64,000 nucleotides of DNA, from positions 82,197,848-82,261,847 of the forward strand of contig CM069441.1 in NCBI GenBank assembly GCA_035610835.1, in the 5' to 3' direction. Both the position numbers and the translations under genes were made by a program. Under the pieces are notes generated by a model. That model did no database searches. It had not been told where the DNA came from and saw nothing but the letters and a program-made list of their open reading frames with translations. The DNA is from Ophiura sarsii. Its lineage: Eukaryota; Echinodermata; Ophiuroidea; Amphilepidida; Ophiuridae. Numbering within the stretch: position 1 is the first letter of the stretch; each line of letters begins with the position of its first letter. Positions 46,358 through 59,094 of this stretch are shown piece after piece.

Positions 46358-47707
46358 CAAGGTCTTCTAAAAAACTGGGGGACGAGTGTTTAAGGTGGCA
46401 AAAGGATGAGAAGACTTGGAATGGATCTGTTGAATGTTTTGGAAGTTGGCAAGAATATCACTAGTGTGTTGTTTCTGGAAGGATTGCTGTACATACAGGG
46501 TGTCCCTAAAAATGTGCACATGTTTGCGCAACTTGTTTACCATGAAGTCCTAAAGTTTGGTGTAATATATTTATACACACGGAAAGGGAAACACTCAGCT
46601 TTCAGATGTCGTTTATTTTATCTGATTTGAATTTGTCAATCCTGAGATATACCCAGTTTATATTAAAGCTGCCCAAAATCGACGTTGTGCCACTTTTACA
46701 GAAAGAATGATTATGAGCGTCAAAACGATACTAACATTGGTCTATCCATGGGCATCAATCGTTTTGAAACATTAGGCTGGTCATTTGACCAGAATTGATT
46801 AAACGAGGCTGAGGAACAAAAATGCTGTCCTTGGAATATGTGGTACGGGATTTCTACGAGCAGTTATTCTGGTATCCCTCTGAAGTGCACTTCGCACGTT
46901 ATCAATGTGTTACTGTGTCCTGCCACTTTTCATATCTTAGTCTTCAGAATGTTCTTTATTCATATTGGTGCTTGTACCATCTACCAAGTATTTCCAATAC
47001 TCCTTTTATATAGGTGTATTCCTAGATGTTATACGTAAGTGATTGGGAAATGAATGGCAAACTCTCTGGTGACTTCTGCTGGACTCCTCGTTTCATGATA
47101 TTTTAAGACCATGAACACCCTCTTCTAATGAAAATCGAGGCCTCACCCAGCCAGATGGACGTCTGTCTTGTTTTGAAAATGTAGGCTCAATAAACATGTT
47201 GTGAAACCTCGTCAAAACGACTGGTTCGAATCATGTAACAAATTTATATTCAGTTCTGCTTGGATACACAGGCACTCATTCTATTATTTAAAGTTATTAA
47301 ATCTCAATACAAAAATGTTATTTTGCATAACACTGGTGAAGGGCAATCGTACACGTGGAAGTTGTATCTTAGGAGTAAGCCTTTGAAACTGTAAAGTGGC
47401 ACAACATCGATTTTGGGTAGCCTTGATAAACTGAGTATATCTCAAGATTGACAAATCTAAATCAGATAAAATTAACGACATCTGAAAGCTGAGTGTTTTT
47501 TCTTTCTGTGTGTATAAATATATTACACCAAACTATAGGACTTCATTGGTCAACAAAATCGAAATATATTATTACAAATTGAAATTAAATTATAAATATT
47601 GATATTTTCCTCTTGCCAACTTCCAATAAATTCTACAGATTCATTCCAAGTCGTCTCATCCCTTTGCCACCTTAAACAATCGTCCCCCAGTTTTTTAGAA
47701 GACCTTG
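46358..47707. mobile_element. DNA transposon remnant with ~330-bp inverted repeats
   Basis: The left end CAAGGTCTTCTAAAAAACTG (46358) is mirrored by the right end AGTTTTTTAGAAGACCTTG (to 47707). The complementarity continues inward through CAGCTTTCAGATGTCGTT, AGATATACCCAGTTTAT and AAAATCGACGTTGTGCCAC (left, to about 46700) and their counterparts from about 47393. The middle ~690 bp has no intact ORF and no transposase that I can identify. The arms contain CAGGGTGTCCCTAAAAATG, a word seen at ends of several mariner-like elements, but the superfamily is unproven. Confidence 0.7.
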
Positions 47708-48357
47708 TTTTTTTTCAAAAACCTTGCTTATCGAATTAAGCAAGGTTTCGATAAAACCAGATTTATCTCTTTCATTGTGCAAACTACCTGACATATACGT
47801 GAATGAACATACGCAAAGGTAATAAACCAAACGTGTTTTTTCCCCAACGTATTTCAATGTTCATGCCAAACACGCATGGTCCCGCCCCATCTCTAGTGCC
47901 CTCAGACGGTGGTGGCACCGGGATTGTTTCATTCTGGCATCTGAAATAAAGACTTGCGATGAGAGCCTATTGTTCAAAGGTATTTAATGACTAATTACCA
48001 TTATTCGGTCATAAAATCACAACATTTATCTTTTTTCTTCTTCTTTGCACGGTCTGGCGGTGTAGGTCTATGTGTCGATACGTATATATTAGTACTAAAT
48101 TCTTGTTGGTCGATTTACCGTTCATGTGCAAGTCTCAACTTTCTCCTCTAACTACAGATTATATAAACCTGGTTGACGCATATTCGTGTTGGATTGGTTT
48201 TACAATTTCCAAATGTAAATTTATCGAATGCCTGACTGTTTCTATTTAATGAGCATCTACATTTGAATCTAATAACACACACATGATATTAGAATATAAG
48301 AATCATAAGAAAACAATTTACATAATATGTTATAACACTACTACCGAGTTGCTAACC
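47708..48357. other. no gene seen; copy of the AACCTTGCTTATCGA words
   Basis: 47708-47770 repeats the AACCTTGCTTATCGAATT motif known from 41990-42240. The remaining sequence has no recognised gene. Confidence 0.4.
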
Positions 48358-48640
<283 letters not shown>

Positions 48641-48944
48641 TCAATCCGATCCTCAACAATTTCATAATAATCTGATCATAATTGATTCTCCACCGAGGTG
48701 ACTGCACCGCATTTCAAATCCCCTTATATTCCAAAGCTTTACGTTATCTCCTGCTTTTTGCCTAGAAAGGGTAAATCAATCATCCTACTCATCACTTGTT
48801 ATTAATTTAACGTCTGAACTCCATTTTCGCATCAAGGTATTTCGTGATCATGTTAGAAAACAATAAATTTAGGCAAACATGTCTAACATCCTCTGATTAC
48901 TTTGGCAATGATAGAGCGCAACCTAGACCAGTTGCGACAAACTA

Positions 48945-49260
48945 TTAAAGGGTACTAAGAAATTTTTTTTATTTACAAAATTCAATATTAATGATAATTA
49001 TTATAACTCACAACAAAGCAGCAACATTTGATTTAAACAAAGGTGAAATTATGATGAAATATCATCGCCCTCTATGTAATATCGTATGTAATTTGAATCG
49101 AAAAGAAAAATAGCGTAACGCTGTTTACCATTAAATGCTGTCCGAGCCGGGGATGGAATATTTTGAAACGACGTTTTATTGCACAAAGATGGCTGATTTG
49201 TCTTAATCCTTACAGCTGCATGTTTGTGTATGTAATACAATTGTAAAAATGTAGAAATCC
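48945..49260. mobile_element. third copy of the TTAA-end MITE
   Basis: Starts at TTAAAGGGTACTAAG. The right half matches 1135-1215 closely (GACGTTTT, CACAAAGA, GCTGATTT, TCTTAATCCTTA, ATGTAATACAATT). The right boundary is not resolved. Confidence 0.5.
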
Positions 49261-50578
49261 CTGGGGTTTATTACACCAATGCCTAGAATATCAATGGTGG
49301 AGATTTAAAGCTTGTCCATAAATGCTTCAGTGACTCACCGTGAGAACCATGCAGCGTCCATACTTTTTCGCGTAAATTACACAAGTCACCATATCCTGAG
49401 TTAATCTCAAACCCGTTATGGTCAGTCAATAGTTAGGTCACCCAAGCCCTATATGAAAGCTATGAAGATTGTTAAACGGGGTCAGTAGTCACAAACATGC
49501 ACAAACACAATAGTCGAACGACCTTGCTATTGTCAAAACTCCCTACACAGAGGACTGCAGTGCAAATCTGTACGATGTTCGCCATGTAATGTCTATGGCG
49601 CCTAATGGCGGATTTCATTCCGTGGTATGAAGCTATGAAGTTTCCGTGGTCTTCGCTATCTCCAAGCAGATAGAGCAATACGTACACGGAATTCTTTTTA
49701 GACGAGGGTTCATTTCATGATTTGGTGAGGTTTAGAATGAGTTAGGATTCCTGTAATTTCGAAGACCACAGATTTTCAAAATGTGAATTTTCCAACATTT
49801 TACGACATAAATTTGGTCACAAAACGTGTTTAATACTATACATTTTACCGATCTGCAGATGTTATTGACCCTCCTCTAAAATTCTACCTGATTTTTAGCA
49901 CGTTTCTCAGTTTTTGAGATGCCCAAATAGACCTTTTTCCGAAGCTATATCTAGCAAATATTGCAGTCACTGATACTCCATTGTTTTCTTGCGTATAACA
50001 AAATATGACATGCAGTGTGACCTCCCTACTGACTGTGGTGCACCGGTTTCAGTTCGATTTTTTTAGATAAGATTCCCTGGTACGCATCGTCATTGTTCAT
50101 TATAAACACAGAAAACTTGCTTTATATAATGTGAGGATAACATCGTTAGATATTATAATATAAGCACCCCCGGAGACATACGGGGGATAGTATGTACCAA
50201 AACAGTCTGATTCGGATAAGTACTATTTAGATTTAGATTGTTGATTTATAACTGGAGAAGTAATCATAAGGGAACCTATCTATACAGGCTGTAACAAAAA
50301 AAAGTTATACAGTTTCATGACAATCGATGGTCGGTAAGCAGAGTTATGATCAATTGTCTAAAGTAGTCATGAAATCACCTGGGCCACTTTGGTTTAATCA
50401 ATGGTAGAACTACTAGGATGAATATGAATGGAATTGAACCAGAAGTTTAGTAGTAAAGCGCTCTTGTTAAGCAACACTAGTTCATTTCAAGTGGTTTAAA
50501 GTACAACAAAGAAGGTTATGTCTTTACAAATATTATTTATTTATTTTATGAATTTATTTATTCAAATTGAATAAAACT
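49261..50578. other. no gene seen
   Basis: No recognised coding region, RNA or clear repeat. The minus-strand ORF at 49472-49687 shows no family signature. Confidence 0.35.
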
Positions 50579-51193
50579 ATTTATGCTAGACTCGTAATGA
50601 AAAGTCACTTAAAACAAGGTCTGGCCTTTGGCTGCAAGCAGCGTTTATTCCAAGCAAACATGTATCGACATAAATTGACATGTTGGGGAACTGGTCATGC
50701 CGGGGGTGTCACAGCCCGTGAACCGGGAAAATCATCATGACAAGTGTGCACCATAAATGACCAATGGAGCATGTCCAGCTCCCCAACAAAGCACTTTGTA
50801 TGAAACCTAAATGATCATCGCGTTTGTATGAAACCTAAATGATGAGTGCGAAAAACCGAATGCACCCGTACGCGTTGAGTGGGGTTTCAACACCCCATAT
50901 TAAAAGTAACCAGCATCCTGATGACCCGTGGTCATCCCAAATAGGGTGGCGGCTGGGGATGGTGGAGGTTGTTGATCACCTGTTATAAAATGTCAGAAAT
51001 AAGAGGCATATCCCATGCGTGTATCCGACGATGAGGGCGCTGGACGAGTGAGATCTTGGTTCAGCCAGTGTCGGTCAGACGGGTGATATCCTTGCGCTCA
51101 GGCCAGCGAAGATGGGATAAGTTGTGATACCGTAAAGAAAGTCCTGGTACCATTCCAGTCTGCATAAAATAGTTGTAGTGCCAACAACTTCAT
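50579..51193 (-). repeat. split-repeat unit A2-B2 (uninterrupted copy)
   Basis: Contains block B2 (50579-50899, starting ATTTATGCTAGACTCGTAAT on the plus strand), a ~69-bp middle piece found only here, and block A2 (50969-51190). It is followed directly by block B1 at 51191. Confidence 0.85.
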
Positions 51194-51510
51194 TTATGCT
51201 AGACTCGTAATGAAAAGTCACTTAAAACAAGGTCTGGCCTTTGGCTGCAAGCAGCGTTTATTCCAAGCAAACATGTATCGACATAAATTGACATGTTGGG
51301 GAACTGGTCATGCCGGGGGTGTCACAGCCCGTGAACCGGGAAAATCATCGTGACAAGTGTGCACCATAAATGACCAATGGAGCATGTCCAGCTCCCCAAC
51401 AAAGCACTTTGTATGAAACCTAAATGATCATCGCGTTTGTATGAAACCTAAATGATGAGTGCGAAAAACCGAATGCACCCGTACGCGTTGAGTGGGGTTT
51501 CAACACCCAC
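51191..51510 (-). repeat. split-repeat block B1
   Basis: Copy of 50579-50899 with very few substitutions (for example ATCATCATGACAAG against ATCATCGTGACAAG). Identity stops at 'TTTCAACACCC'. It is followed by a G tract (about 51556-51590) in the internal region. Confidence 0.88.
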
Positions 51511-52073
51511 TGCCCGGGCAACCGGGCAAACCCCACGAGAACCGGGACAGGCGCAGGGGGGGGGGGGGGGGGGGTGGGGGGGGGGGGGGGTGACTGGGAA
51601 ACCGAGAGATAAACCCCACTGTGTGCAGCCCAAGCCAACTATTTAGAATACCAACCCACTAACTGAGGCATTGTCCCCTGACAAACTGCCTTAAAGTCTG
51701 AACCAATTTTTACGAGTTGAACACAAATTTTTAAAACGTAATAATCACCTGTATCACATGTATTTGAGCATTGCCCCTGTGCAAAGTGCCCTAATATGAT
51801 TGACGTATTATCAACTATTTTGCATACCGAACCACAAAATAAGACAGTGTCCCATGCACAGGCTGCCTTAGACGATTAGAGATTGTACCCGAATTATACT
51901 AGATGAACACAAAATATGTACCGTAATATCACCTGCATCACATGTATATGAGCATTGCCCCTGTGCAAAGTGCCCTAATATAATGAAGACTGAAGTGAGA
52001 TCCCACGAAATTATGAGCATAGCCTAAGCAAACTGTCCTATTCATATATGAAAACTGAGCGAGGACCCTCATT

Positions 52074-52312
52074 TTATAATCGAATGTACCTTTTGAAAGC
52101 ATCAGAATGCCACCGACCCTTGTATCTAATCTGAGCATCAGTCCAACCGTTTGCCGCTGCTGTTGTCGCTGCTCCAATCCTGAAACTGTGCGACTTGTAT
52201 CTGGATGAGTCAAGACCGCAGAACTTAACCGCCTGTAGCAGCCGATTGGAAAACCAAGACCGGGATGCTGCAGCCCCATTACTTAGGCTGAAAAGCGGTC
52301 CTGTTGAGACCC
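52074..52312 (-). pseudogene. tyrosine recombinase, C-terminal fragment
   Basis: The minus-strand frame ending at TAA (52074-52076) reads GVSTGPLFSLSNG and later KSHSFRIGAATTAAANGW and YKGRWHSDAFKRYIRL. This shows the conserved H-x-x-R box, the GRW/H position and the Tyr nucleophile of the recombinase that integrates Ngaro/DIRS circles. The N-terminal part with the first catalytic Arg and Lys is missing. It overlaps the 3' end of the gag-like ORF in another frame, the scar of a large internal deletion. It cannot act alone. Confidence 0.85.
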
Positions 52313-53074
52313 CGCGTGTACCCAGGAAAGAAGTGCTTTACTCCACAGTGTCGTATTGACTTCCCCCCATGGAATAGGCCTGAATTGACGTATCATACGG
52401 AACTCGGTGTCATAATATCGCCAATCCCCTCCCAGACTAGCAAGTTCCTGTACTACCTGAGAGTATTTCAATAGTGATGGTGTTCGCTGGGGAAACCGTT
52501 GAAAAGATACAGCGATAAAGACCTCGAAAGCGCCAACCCATTGCAATATGGACTCAATCTTATCTTTGGTCTTCGTTGGAGCTGTAGACAGCACTGGAAC
52601 TCCATCAATAAATTCAAAAGAAAATGCATGCTGTGGAACTACCATTGAACGGCTCAACAAAATAGCAATGTCGAAAAACTCATCACACCATATCTGCTGT
52701 TTAACCTTAGCCATAACATGGAAGTCAATAGGTGTAGATTGTGAAACTGGGTGATCAATATAATCAGTTGGCCTACCCTGAAAACCCATTGGCATAGGCT
52801 GCATGTCAGGACCTGAAAACCCTTGGGTATTGGAATTGGAGCCCCCTGAGTTAGATGCTAACCCACCTTGGATAACGTCAGCCGCGCTCACCGAAATGAC
52901 CTGTGAGTCAGACTGGCCTGTGGGACCGGTCCCCGCGTCCAGTGAATTGGGCCCTGTGACCTCTTGCTGACTAAGATTCATATCCAGGTCGTCAGTCTGG
53001 CACCCTGCTGTGCTGGATCCCGTAGCACTTCGCTTAGTTGCACGTCGCTGACTGGTCAATCTTTTAGGTGCCAT
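52283..53074 (-). CDS. gag-like ORF of a Ngaro/DIRS retrotransposon
   Basis: 263 aa from the ATG at 53074 (MAPKRLTSQRRATKRS). An in-frame upstream ATG at 53161 adds a hydrophobic stretch and seems less likely. It has a basic N-terminus, a Ser/Gly/Gln-rich low-complexity middle, then a conserved C-terminal region. That region includes KVKQQIWCDEFFDIAILLSR, VGAFEVFIAVSFQRFPQ and GGDWRYYDTEFRMIRQF with PWGEVNTTLW, a pattern I recognise from ORF1/gag proteins of Ngaro and DIRS-like elements. Such proteins are thought to bind or package the element RNA. The last ~15 residues are read from recombinase sequence in the wrong frame, so the C-terminus is chimeric. It is the only long ORF left in the element and may serve a non-autonomous family. 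Confidence 0.75.
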   Translation of the reverse strand: MAPKRLTSQRRATKRSATGSSTAGCQTDDLDMNLSQQEVTGPNSLDAGTGPTGQSDSQVISVSAADVIQGGLASNSGGSNSNTQGFSGPDMQPMPMGFQGRPTDYIDHPVSQSTPIDFHVMAKVKQQIWCDEFFDIAILLSRSMVVPQHAFSFEFIDGVPVLSTAPTKTKDKIESILQWVGAFEVFIAVSFQRFPQRTPSLLKYSQVVQELASLGGDWRYYDTEFRMIRQFRPIPWGEVNTTLWSKALLSWVHAGSQQDRFSA

Positions 53075-53161
53075 CCTGCATAAAGATAAAATTAAAATAA
53101 AAACTATGTGAAGTATCCCCAGTCCAATATCTGAAGTGCTTTTTATTACGCCAGACCTCAC

Positions 53162-53686
53162 CCTGGCTTATACTGTACCAGACATTATACAAAATTATGC
53201 ATAACTAAGTACAGTGGAATTATATGTGAATACTGTATATGGCATAAGCCAGTATGTACAGACAAACATGCACAACCAGACATAACAATTAACCAACAAA
53301 CATTCAAACAAACCGCCTGGAGATGAATACTGAACGCACGTACGTAGCTGACAGGAACACGGGGATGTAAACTAAAAGTGAACCAGAATACCTCTCGTAA
53401 CCATTAAGGATGGTAGCCTGTGAAACCCGAGTGATTCTGGCCTACCCAGTTACTCCGGGGGGTATAGTTCCGCCTGCTTTTGTTCAAACTCCAGATAAAC
53501 AACAATGAATAACAGGCTCACACCGTTCCAGGCATCAAAATTGCTGTGGAAACACAACGGGCCAACCGTACCCTATGGTACACAATTATTATCAACGGCA
53601 CGGTGTATGACCAACAAAGATCATGCACTAGGCACACACTGGCCCAAACATCTTATAAGATGTGGACACACAACGGGCCAACGTAC

Positions 53687-53724
<38 letters not shown>

Positions 53725-54630
53725 CTTCTTCTTTCCACAAGTGGTGAACTCCAACTCATGATTTTTTTTTTTTAAATTTTAAATTTTTTAATTGATTTTT
53801 TTATATATATATATTTTTTTATTTATTTTTTATTTTATTTTTTTATTTATTTATTTATTTTTTATTTATTTATTTATTTATTTTTTTCACAAGTGGTAAA
53901 CTCCAACCCATGATTTTTTTTTAAAATTTTTTTTTAAATTTAATTTTTTTTTTTTAAACATGCTGCATGGAAACGGGTAGCCCATGCCTAACCCCGAAAC
54001 CAGTGTACACGCCAATGTTATAATATAAATACTAAAAGGTGCACGAAGAACGTGCCCCTCAACAGGCCTTAAATACCCCACCAAGTATGGACACCCCGGG
54101 TGAGCAAGCCCCTGTCTTGACTCATCTCGGACCAACAGCCACAGGCCTCAAACTAAATTATTTTGAACCCCAACCTGCATAAAACATGTTAATGTACCGT
54201 CCGTCGCCAGCTACAATATGATAAAAAACGACCATCCGTATCCTAAAGGTCATACCAACGTTACTCGTACACAAAATTAAAAATTAGAGTAGCCCATGTC
54301 CAAACTCTACACAGTGCACACACAATATGAGATAAAATGAGATGGTCACCCAGGTACCGCCTGCTAAGTACTATCGCCAGGTACGATATTAGCATCGTGA
54401 ACACCAAATTGAAATAAAATTAAAAATTAAGAGTGTCCCATGTCTAAACTCTAATCTAGTGTCCCCGAAAAATGAGATTCACACAGCAATAATGATAAGG
54501 TATCGTCACCAAGCAAGGTAAAAGTATTCAAGCTGACGTAGGCCTAGGCCTTTACAAATGTGGCCCTCATAAGAAAATTTTAAAATCTGATGCTTGTGCC
54601 TAAACCCAAAACAGTAAATAACAAGGAGTA

Positions 54631-54662
<32 letters not shown>

Positions 54663-55701
54663 AATTGAACAAACCAGCATTAAAAAAGGTAAACCTATTG
54701 CCCATAGTTAGGATAAAAATGTAAAATTTAAATTAAATTAAATATTAACTAAATAAAATTTTAATTTAATTTAATCCTAGACTATAAAGGTATACAAAAC
54801 TAGGCCTGATCGGTATGAAAAACACAGCCCTATTTAAAGGTATATGAAACCCCAAACCACACACAAATAAATTAAAAACAAATAAATAAATAAAATTAAA
54901 ATAAATAATTAAATAAATTGGGTCTAAGACATTATAACCCATGTCATTATAAATCACCCTATAAACCAATTTAATAAAATAAATTACATATTTCCAAAAC
55001 AAACACCAATTTGATGTTAAAGAAAAGGTGAAATATTAAATGCAAGTTATTTATGTGATTTTAAATTATGTGTTTTATTTTTAATATTGAAACAAAAGCA
55101 AATAACAAACGCCAACAATGAAATACATTTAGTACACATACTAATGAATTATGAAACCCAATGGACAAAATTATGTTATTTATTTATTTATATCTTATTT
55201 ACATTTTTATATTAGGCTAATCCTTTATGGATTACAATTATATAAATTTATTTAGTGAAATTTGTTAATAAATTTATTTTTATATGGTTAACCCAACCAA
55301 CTAATTTTATATTTAAATCATAATAAAATTAAACTATTCATATTAAGTTTATTTAATTAACCCGTCGAACAAATGAGTGCCCCATGATCAGGACTTTTGC
55401 CCTACACGTAGGTTTATGGGAAATCCCACTACTATTACTACTACTAGAGCCATAGGCAGTTGCCATAACAACGAGATAGTGTAGCGTAAAACCTGCCGAA
55501 TTCGCCTACGTAATTAACGAGTGGAAACAAAATAGGTAGGCAAATGTGATAAAACCGGGCCAGAACCGACGCTCGTATTAACCGACGGCCTAACCTAACC
55601 CAACCCTGAACTCAAGAAACAAGTGAATCAGAAAATTAAAACCTTATATTGGTGTCTGTCGAAAAAACAAGGTAATTTATGAGATAAAATACGAAAATAA
55701 G
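53162..55701. other. 5' internal part of the Ngaro-like element; no gene seen
   Basis: Low-complexity DNA: a T tract at 53692-53724, (TTTA)n and T-rich runs at 53760-53960, a C tract at 54630-54659 and long AT-rich stretches. ORFs here (53505-53761, 53887-54135, 54766-55002) are not supported. Confidence 0.5.
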
Positions 55702-55930
55702 AATTGTTGATCACCTGTTATAAAATGTCAGAAATAAGAGGCATATCCCATGCGTGTATCCGACGATGAGGGCGCTGGACGAGTGAGATCTTGGTTCAGC
55801 CAGTGTCGGTCAGACGGGTGATATCCTTGCGCTCAGGCCAGCGAAGATGGGATAAGTTGTGATACCGTAAAGAAAGTCCTGGTACCATTCCAGTCTGCAT
55901 AAAATAGTTGTAGTGCCAACAACTTCATTT
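55702..55930 (-). repeat. split-repeat block A1
   Basis: Copy of 50967-51193 (TTGTTGATCACCTGTTATAA to GTGCCAACAACTTCATTT on the plus strand), identical as far as I can compare by eye. It forms the 5' end of the minus-strand element. Confidence 0.88.
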
Positions 55931-56047
55931 GAAAGAGAATTATATTGTTCTCTTTAATGTTCCTTGTATGATACCCTAATCATTTAATTTATACATGATA
56001 TAAGATTGTATGATATTGTAAAAGTGGCCCAACCCTATCTAGTAGAT

Positions 56048-57901
56048 TTAGCTGGGGAGCGCGCATGGTTTTTCGGTCCCGGTCTGCTGGCACAGAGAGT
56101 CATATACCAAAATGTTCCTTGATGTCTGTAGTATTATACAACCTAGGTGGACATCCTTGCCAACTTGGATGTTAAGTTGACCTTTGACCTCGATTTAGGG
56201 TCAAAGGTCAAATTTTTCCTTGAATGAGAAAGTTCCTTTGAAATTGGTACGTCGTACAACAAAATGTGGTAAAATTACCTAATTTATCATACAAATTGAA
56301 AAGAAGGTATGGCATAAACATTTAAAATCAATCTTAGACATCAAAAGTAAACAATTTTGAAAATATTATCAACAAAACCCCAAACTGTTGTGCATTTTTG
56401 GTGCATTTTTTTATTTTTAATATTTCATTAATTTTTAAACAACCTTAATGGTCTTTTTTAGTTAATCTGTAACTTAATATTACTTTTTGCATCTCTGCTT
56501 TTTTTTCTAAAAAAAATATTTTAAAGATTGAATGTGAGGATCACTAGTAGGCATCGTTAAAAGTTATTGATATTATGGCTTTCCATAAAAAGTTCTGATT
56601 TCGGGTGACGAGCTGTTTATAGCCGAGAGTGCAGAAAAATGGTGACCAATACAAATAGCTACTTATTCCATGGACAAGTTCATAATATAGAAGGGTAATA
56701 CCAATTAAGCATTCAATCTATTTTCATCCCACTATTTATAGAATAAAAAAAGCAATCCAATGCCATTTTAAAACAATGTTTCAAGTGAAAAGTAGCGAGC
56801 TACTATGACACCAGTAGCGGGCGCTTTTTTCGATCCCGGTATGCTGGCACAGGGAGTCATATACCAAAATGTTCCTTGATGTCTGTAGTATATAACCTAG
56901 GCGGACATCATTGCCAACTCGGATGTTAAGTTGACCTTTGACCTCGATTTAGGGACGTTAACATTAAAACTTTAATTTAACATGGGAAAAAAAATTCAAA
57001 ACATTTATTGACCACAAAGTATATCATATTGTTAGGCTGGCTGTTTAGAGCAAAAAAAGTTAATCACAACTTTGATCATCGATCAATATTTTTTGACTTA
57101 TGACCTTTTAAAAATGACAAGTCATCAAAAAAAGGCAATTTTTGGCAATTTTTCACAAATTCGGCCAAAATGCCACTTTTTTCTTCTTTAAAAAAATATT
57201 GTAACTCATTGAGAAGTGATAAACCATGTTTTAAGGTTGGTATATCAATGTACTTGATATTAAGATAAATTTTGAACATCAATGGTTTGCTGTTGTCATG
57301 GCAACATACTTAAATGGCTTCCAAAAACGTCAAAAAATGGTCAAAATGGAGGAAATTTAGACATAAATGGTGGTTGCTATGGAAACTGTATTGCCGGTAG
57401 ATTTTATAATTGTCTTAAAAAGTAGGTATATTAACTAGCAATATTAGATGTATTCCGATCATCCAAGGGCCAATAATATTTTGAAAATAATGATTACATG
57501 TCATTTTTGGCCAATTTCGTGAAAAACGGTAAAAAATGGCCGATTTTGCTGACATGTCATTTTCAAAAGGACATAGGTCAAAAAGTATTGATCGACAATT
57601 AAACTTGTGATTGACCTTTTTGTTCTAAACAGTCGGCCGAACAAAATTATCTACTTTGCATGGTCAATATATTGTTTTTAAAAAAAATTTACATGTTTAA
57701 TTAAAGTTTTGACGTCCCATTGAAACACAGGTGAACTTTGACCCTACATCGAGGTCAAAGGTCAAATTAACATCCGAGTTGGCAAGGATGTCCACCTAGG
57801 TTGTATGCTACAGACTTCAAGGAACATGTTGGCATATGTTTCCCTGTGCCAGCATACCGGGACCAAAAAACCCTAAAAATGGGCCTCCGCTCCCCAGCTA
57901 A
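56048..57901. mobile_element. long inverted-repeat element with an internal duplicate end, flanked by TA
   Basis: The outer ends TTAGCTGGGGAGC (56048-56060) and GCTCCCCAGCTAA (57889-57901) are inverted. Behind them lie conserved blocks (GCTGGCACAG.GAGTCATAT, TGTTCCTTGATGTCTGTAG, GTTGACCTTTGACCTCGATT) at 56083-56200, again in direct orientation at 56838-56955, and inverted at 57745-57850. From 56950 inward the left arm continues to pair with 57500-57740. No transposase is seen. The flanking TA suggests mariner-like target use, but this is weak. Confidence 0.65.
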
Positions 57902-58112
57902 TTAGTCATATGTATTAAATGCAAGTAGTTAAAAAGACGAAATAAAATGATTATGGTAGCCAAACCGAAATATAATACAAAGTGTGATCAATTTGGACAT
58001 TGCATGATTTTAACATTGGATTAAAAATAAAATTGCGATTGTATAACACTTTTTGTTACAGTCTGTATATAGCCTCTTCTTATATTTATCAATGTGAACG
58101 GGGGAATACCAT

Positions 58113-59063
58113 GTACTCTCTTAATGCAAAAGAGTGAAAATGTCACTCGTTGTTCAGAGTGAAATCATTGCCACTCGTAAAGAGTGACTTTTCACTGTCG
58201 GTGTCGAGTGACTTTTCACTCTTTGCGGTTGATGCGTTCAGAGTGAAATTATTGTCACTCGAAAAGACTGATTTTCACTAGAGTGACGAGTGACTTTTTT
58301 CACTCTGTGCGAGTGAACAGTTGTACCAGATTTAAATAATTTGAGAGCCGGAACACAACCAAATAGAAAAATATTCAAACACTTAAAGTATTCTTTATTT
58401 TATTAAATTTAAACATTATTGAAGTGATAATTAATGATGATATCAATTTCAATTGTTTCTGCAATAATTGTCCAAGTCCGAATAATGATTAAATATAAAT
58501 TACATTAATGAAACGTGTAAACACATCATCGATCAAAAACACCATAGAAAGTGGATTTAGATACTTTACATAGAGAAACATCATGTTGATATATGATATC
58601 GTTTCACTACCGAAAGGAAGTGATAATGTAACATAGGCAAATGACAGCAGTTGTTTGGTCGAGAAAAGGTAAGTATAGTTTGGATAATGACTCTTTGTTT
58701 GTTATTCAAATTTTCTATTGAAATTGCAAGTTATTCACGTGAATGTGATTAAGTAATTAAAATGTTCCATTATTGTTCACTCTCAATGAGGGTAAAGTTC
58801 ACTCTAAATGAGTGAAATTCACTCCTTATATATTCACTCTTTTTTCACTCCAATGGAGTGATCACTGTAGGCACTCTTCACAGAGTGAACATTCACTCGT
58901 TCCTGGAGTAAACAAAATTCACTCCTTTTTTGGAGTTAAAATGGCTCCACTCTTTCACGGAGTGACTTTCCCTCTTTTAGAGTGATCACTGTAGGCACTC
59001 CTTTGAAGAGTGAATATTCACTTCATTAGAGTGGAATTTCACTCTTTTACATTTAGAGAGTAC
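58113..59063. mobile_element. MITE of repeated TTCACTC/GAGTGAA words
   Basis: The ends GTACTCTCTTAATGCAAAAG (left) and, on the minus strand from the right, GTACTCTCTAAATGTAAAAG are inverted repeats. Both subterminal regions (58113-58325 and 58780-59063) are packed with GAGTGAA/TTCACTC words in both orientations, which would fold extensively, around a ~450-bp AT-rich core without genes. It lies inside the glycosyltransferase pseudogene described next. Confidence 0.7.
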
Positions 59064-59094
59064 CATTCACTATTGCTTTGATGGTGCTCTGTCT

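Larger units (their letters stand above)
50579..55930 (-). mobile_element. Ngaro/DIRS-like tyrosine-recombinase retrotransposon, internally deleted
   Basis: Read on the minus strand, the order is A1 (55930-55702), internal region, B1 (51510-51191), A2 (51190-50969), B2 (50899-50579). The ~229-bp block A and the ~320-bp block B each occur twice almost identically. This split direct repeat layout, A1-internal-B1A2B2, is specific to Ngaro/PAT-type retrotransposons. The internal region keeps a gag-like ORF and the C-terminal part of a tyrosine recombinase, but reverse transcriptase and RNase H are absent. About 2.5 kb of AT-rich, homopolymer-rich sequence separates A1 from gag. The near identity of the repeats suggests recent activity, presumably mobilised in trans. 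Confidence 0.85.

Noticed and set aside
51938..52279. 113-aa minus-strand ORF as a protein
   Set aside because: The meaningful frame in this stretch is the neighbouring one, which encodes the tyrosine recombinase C-terminus.
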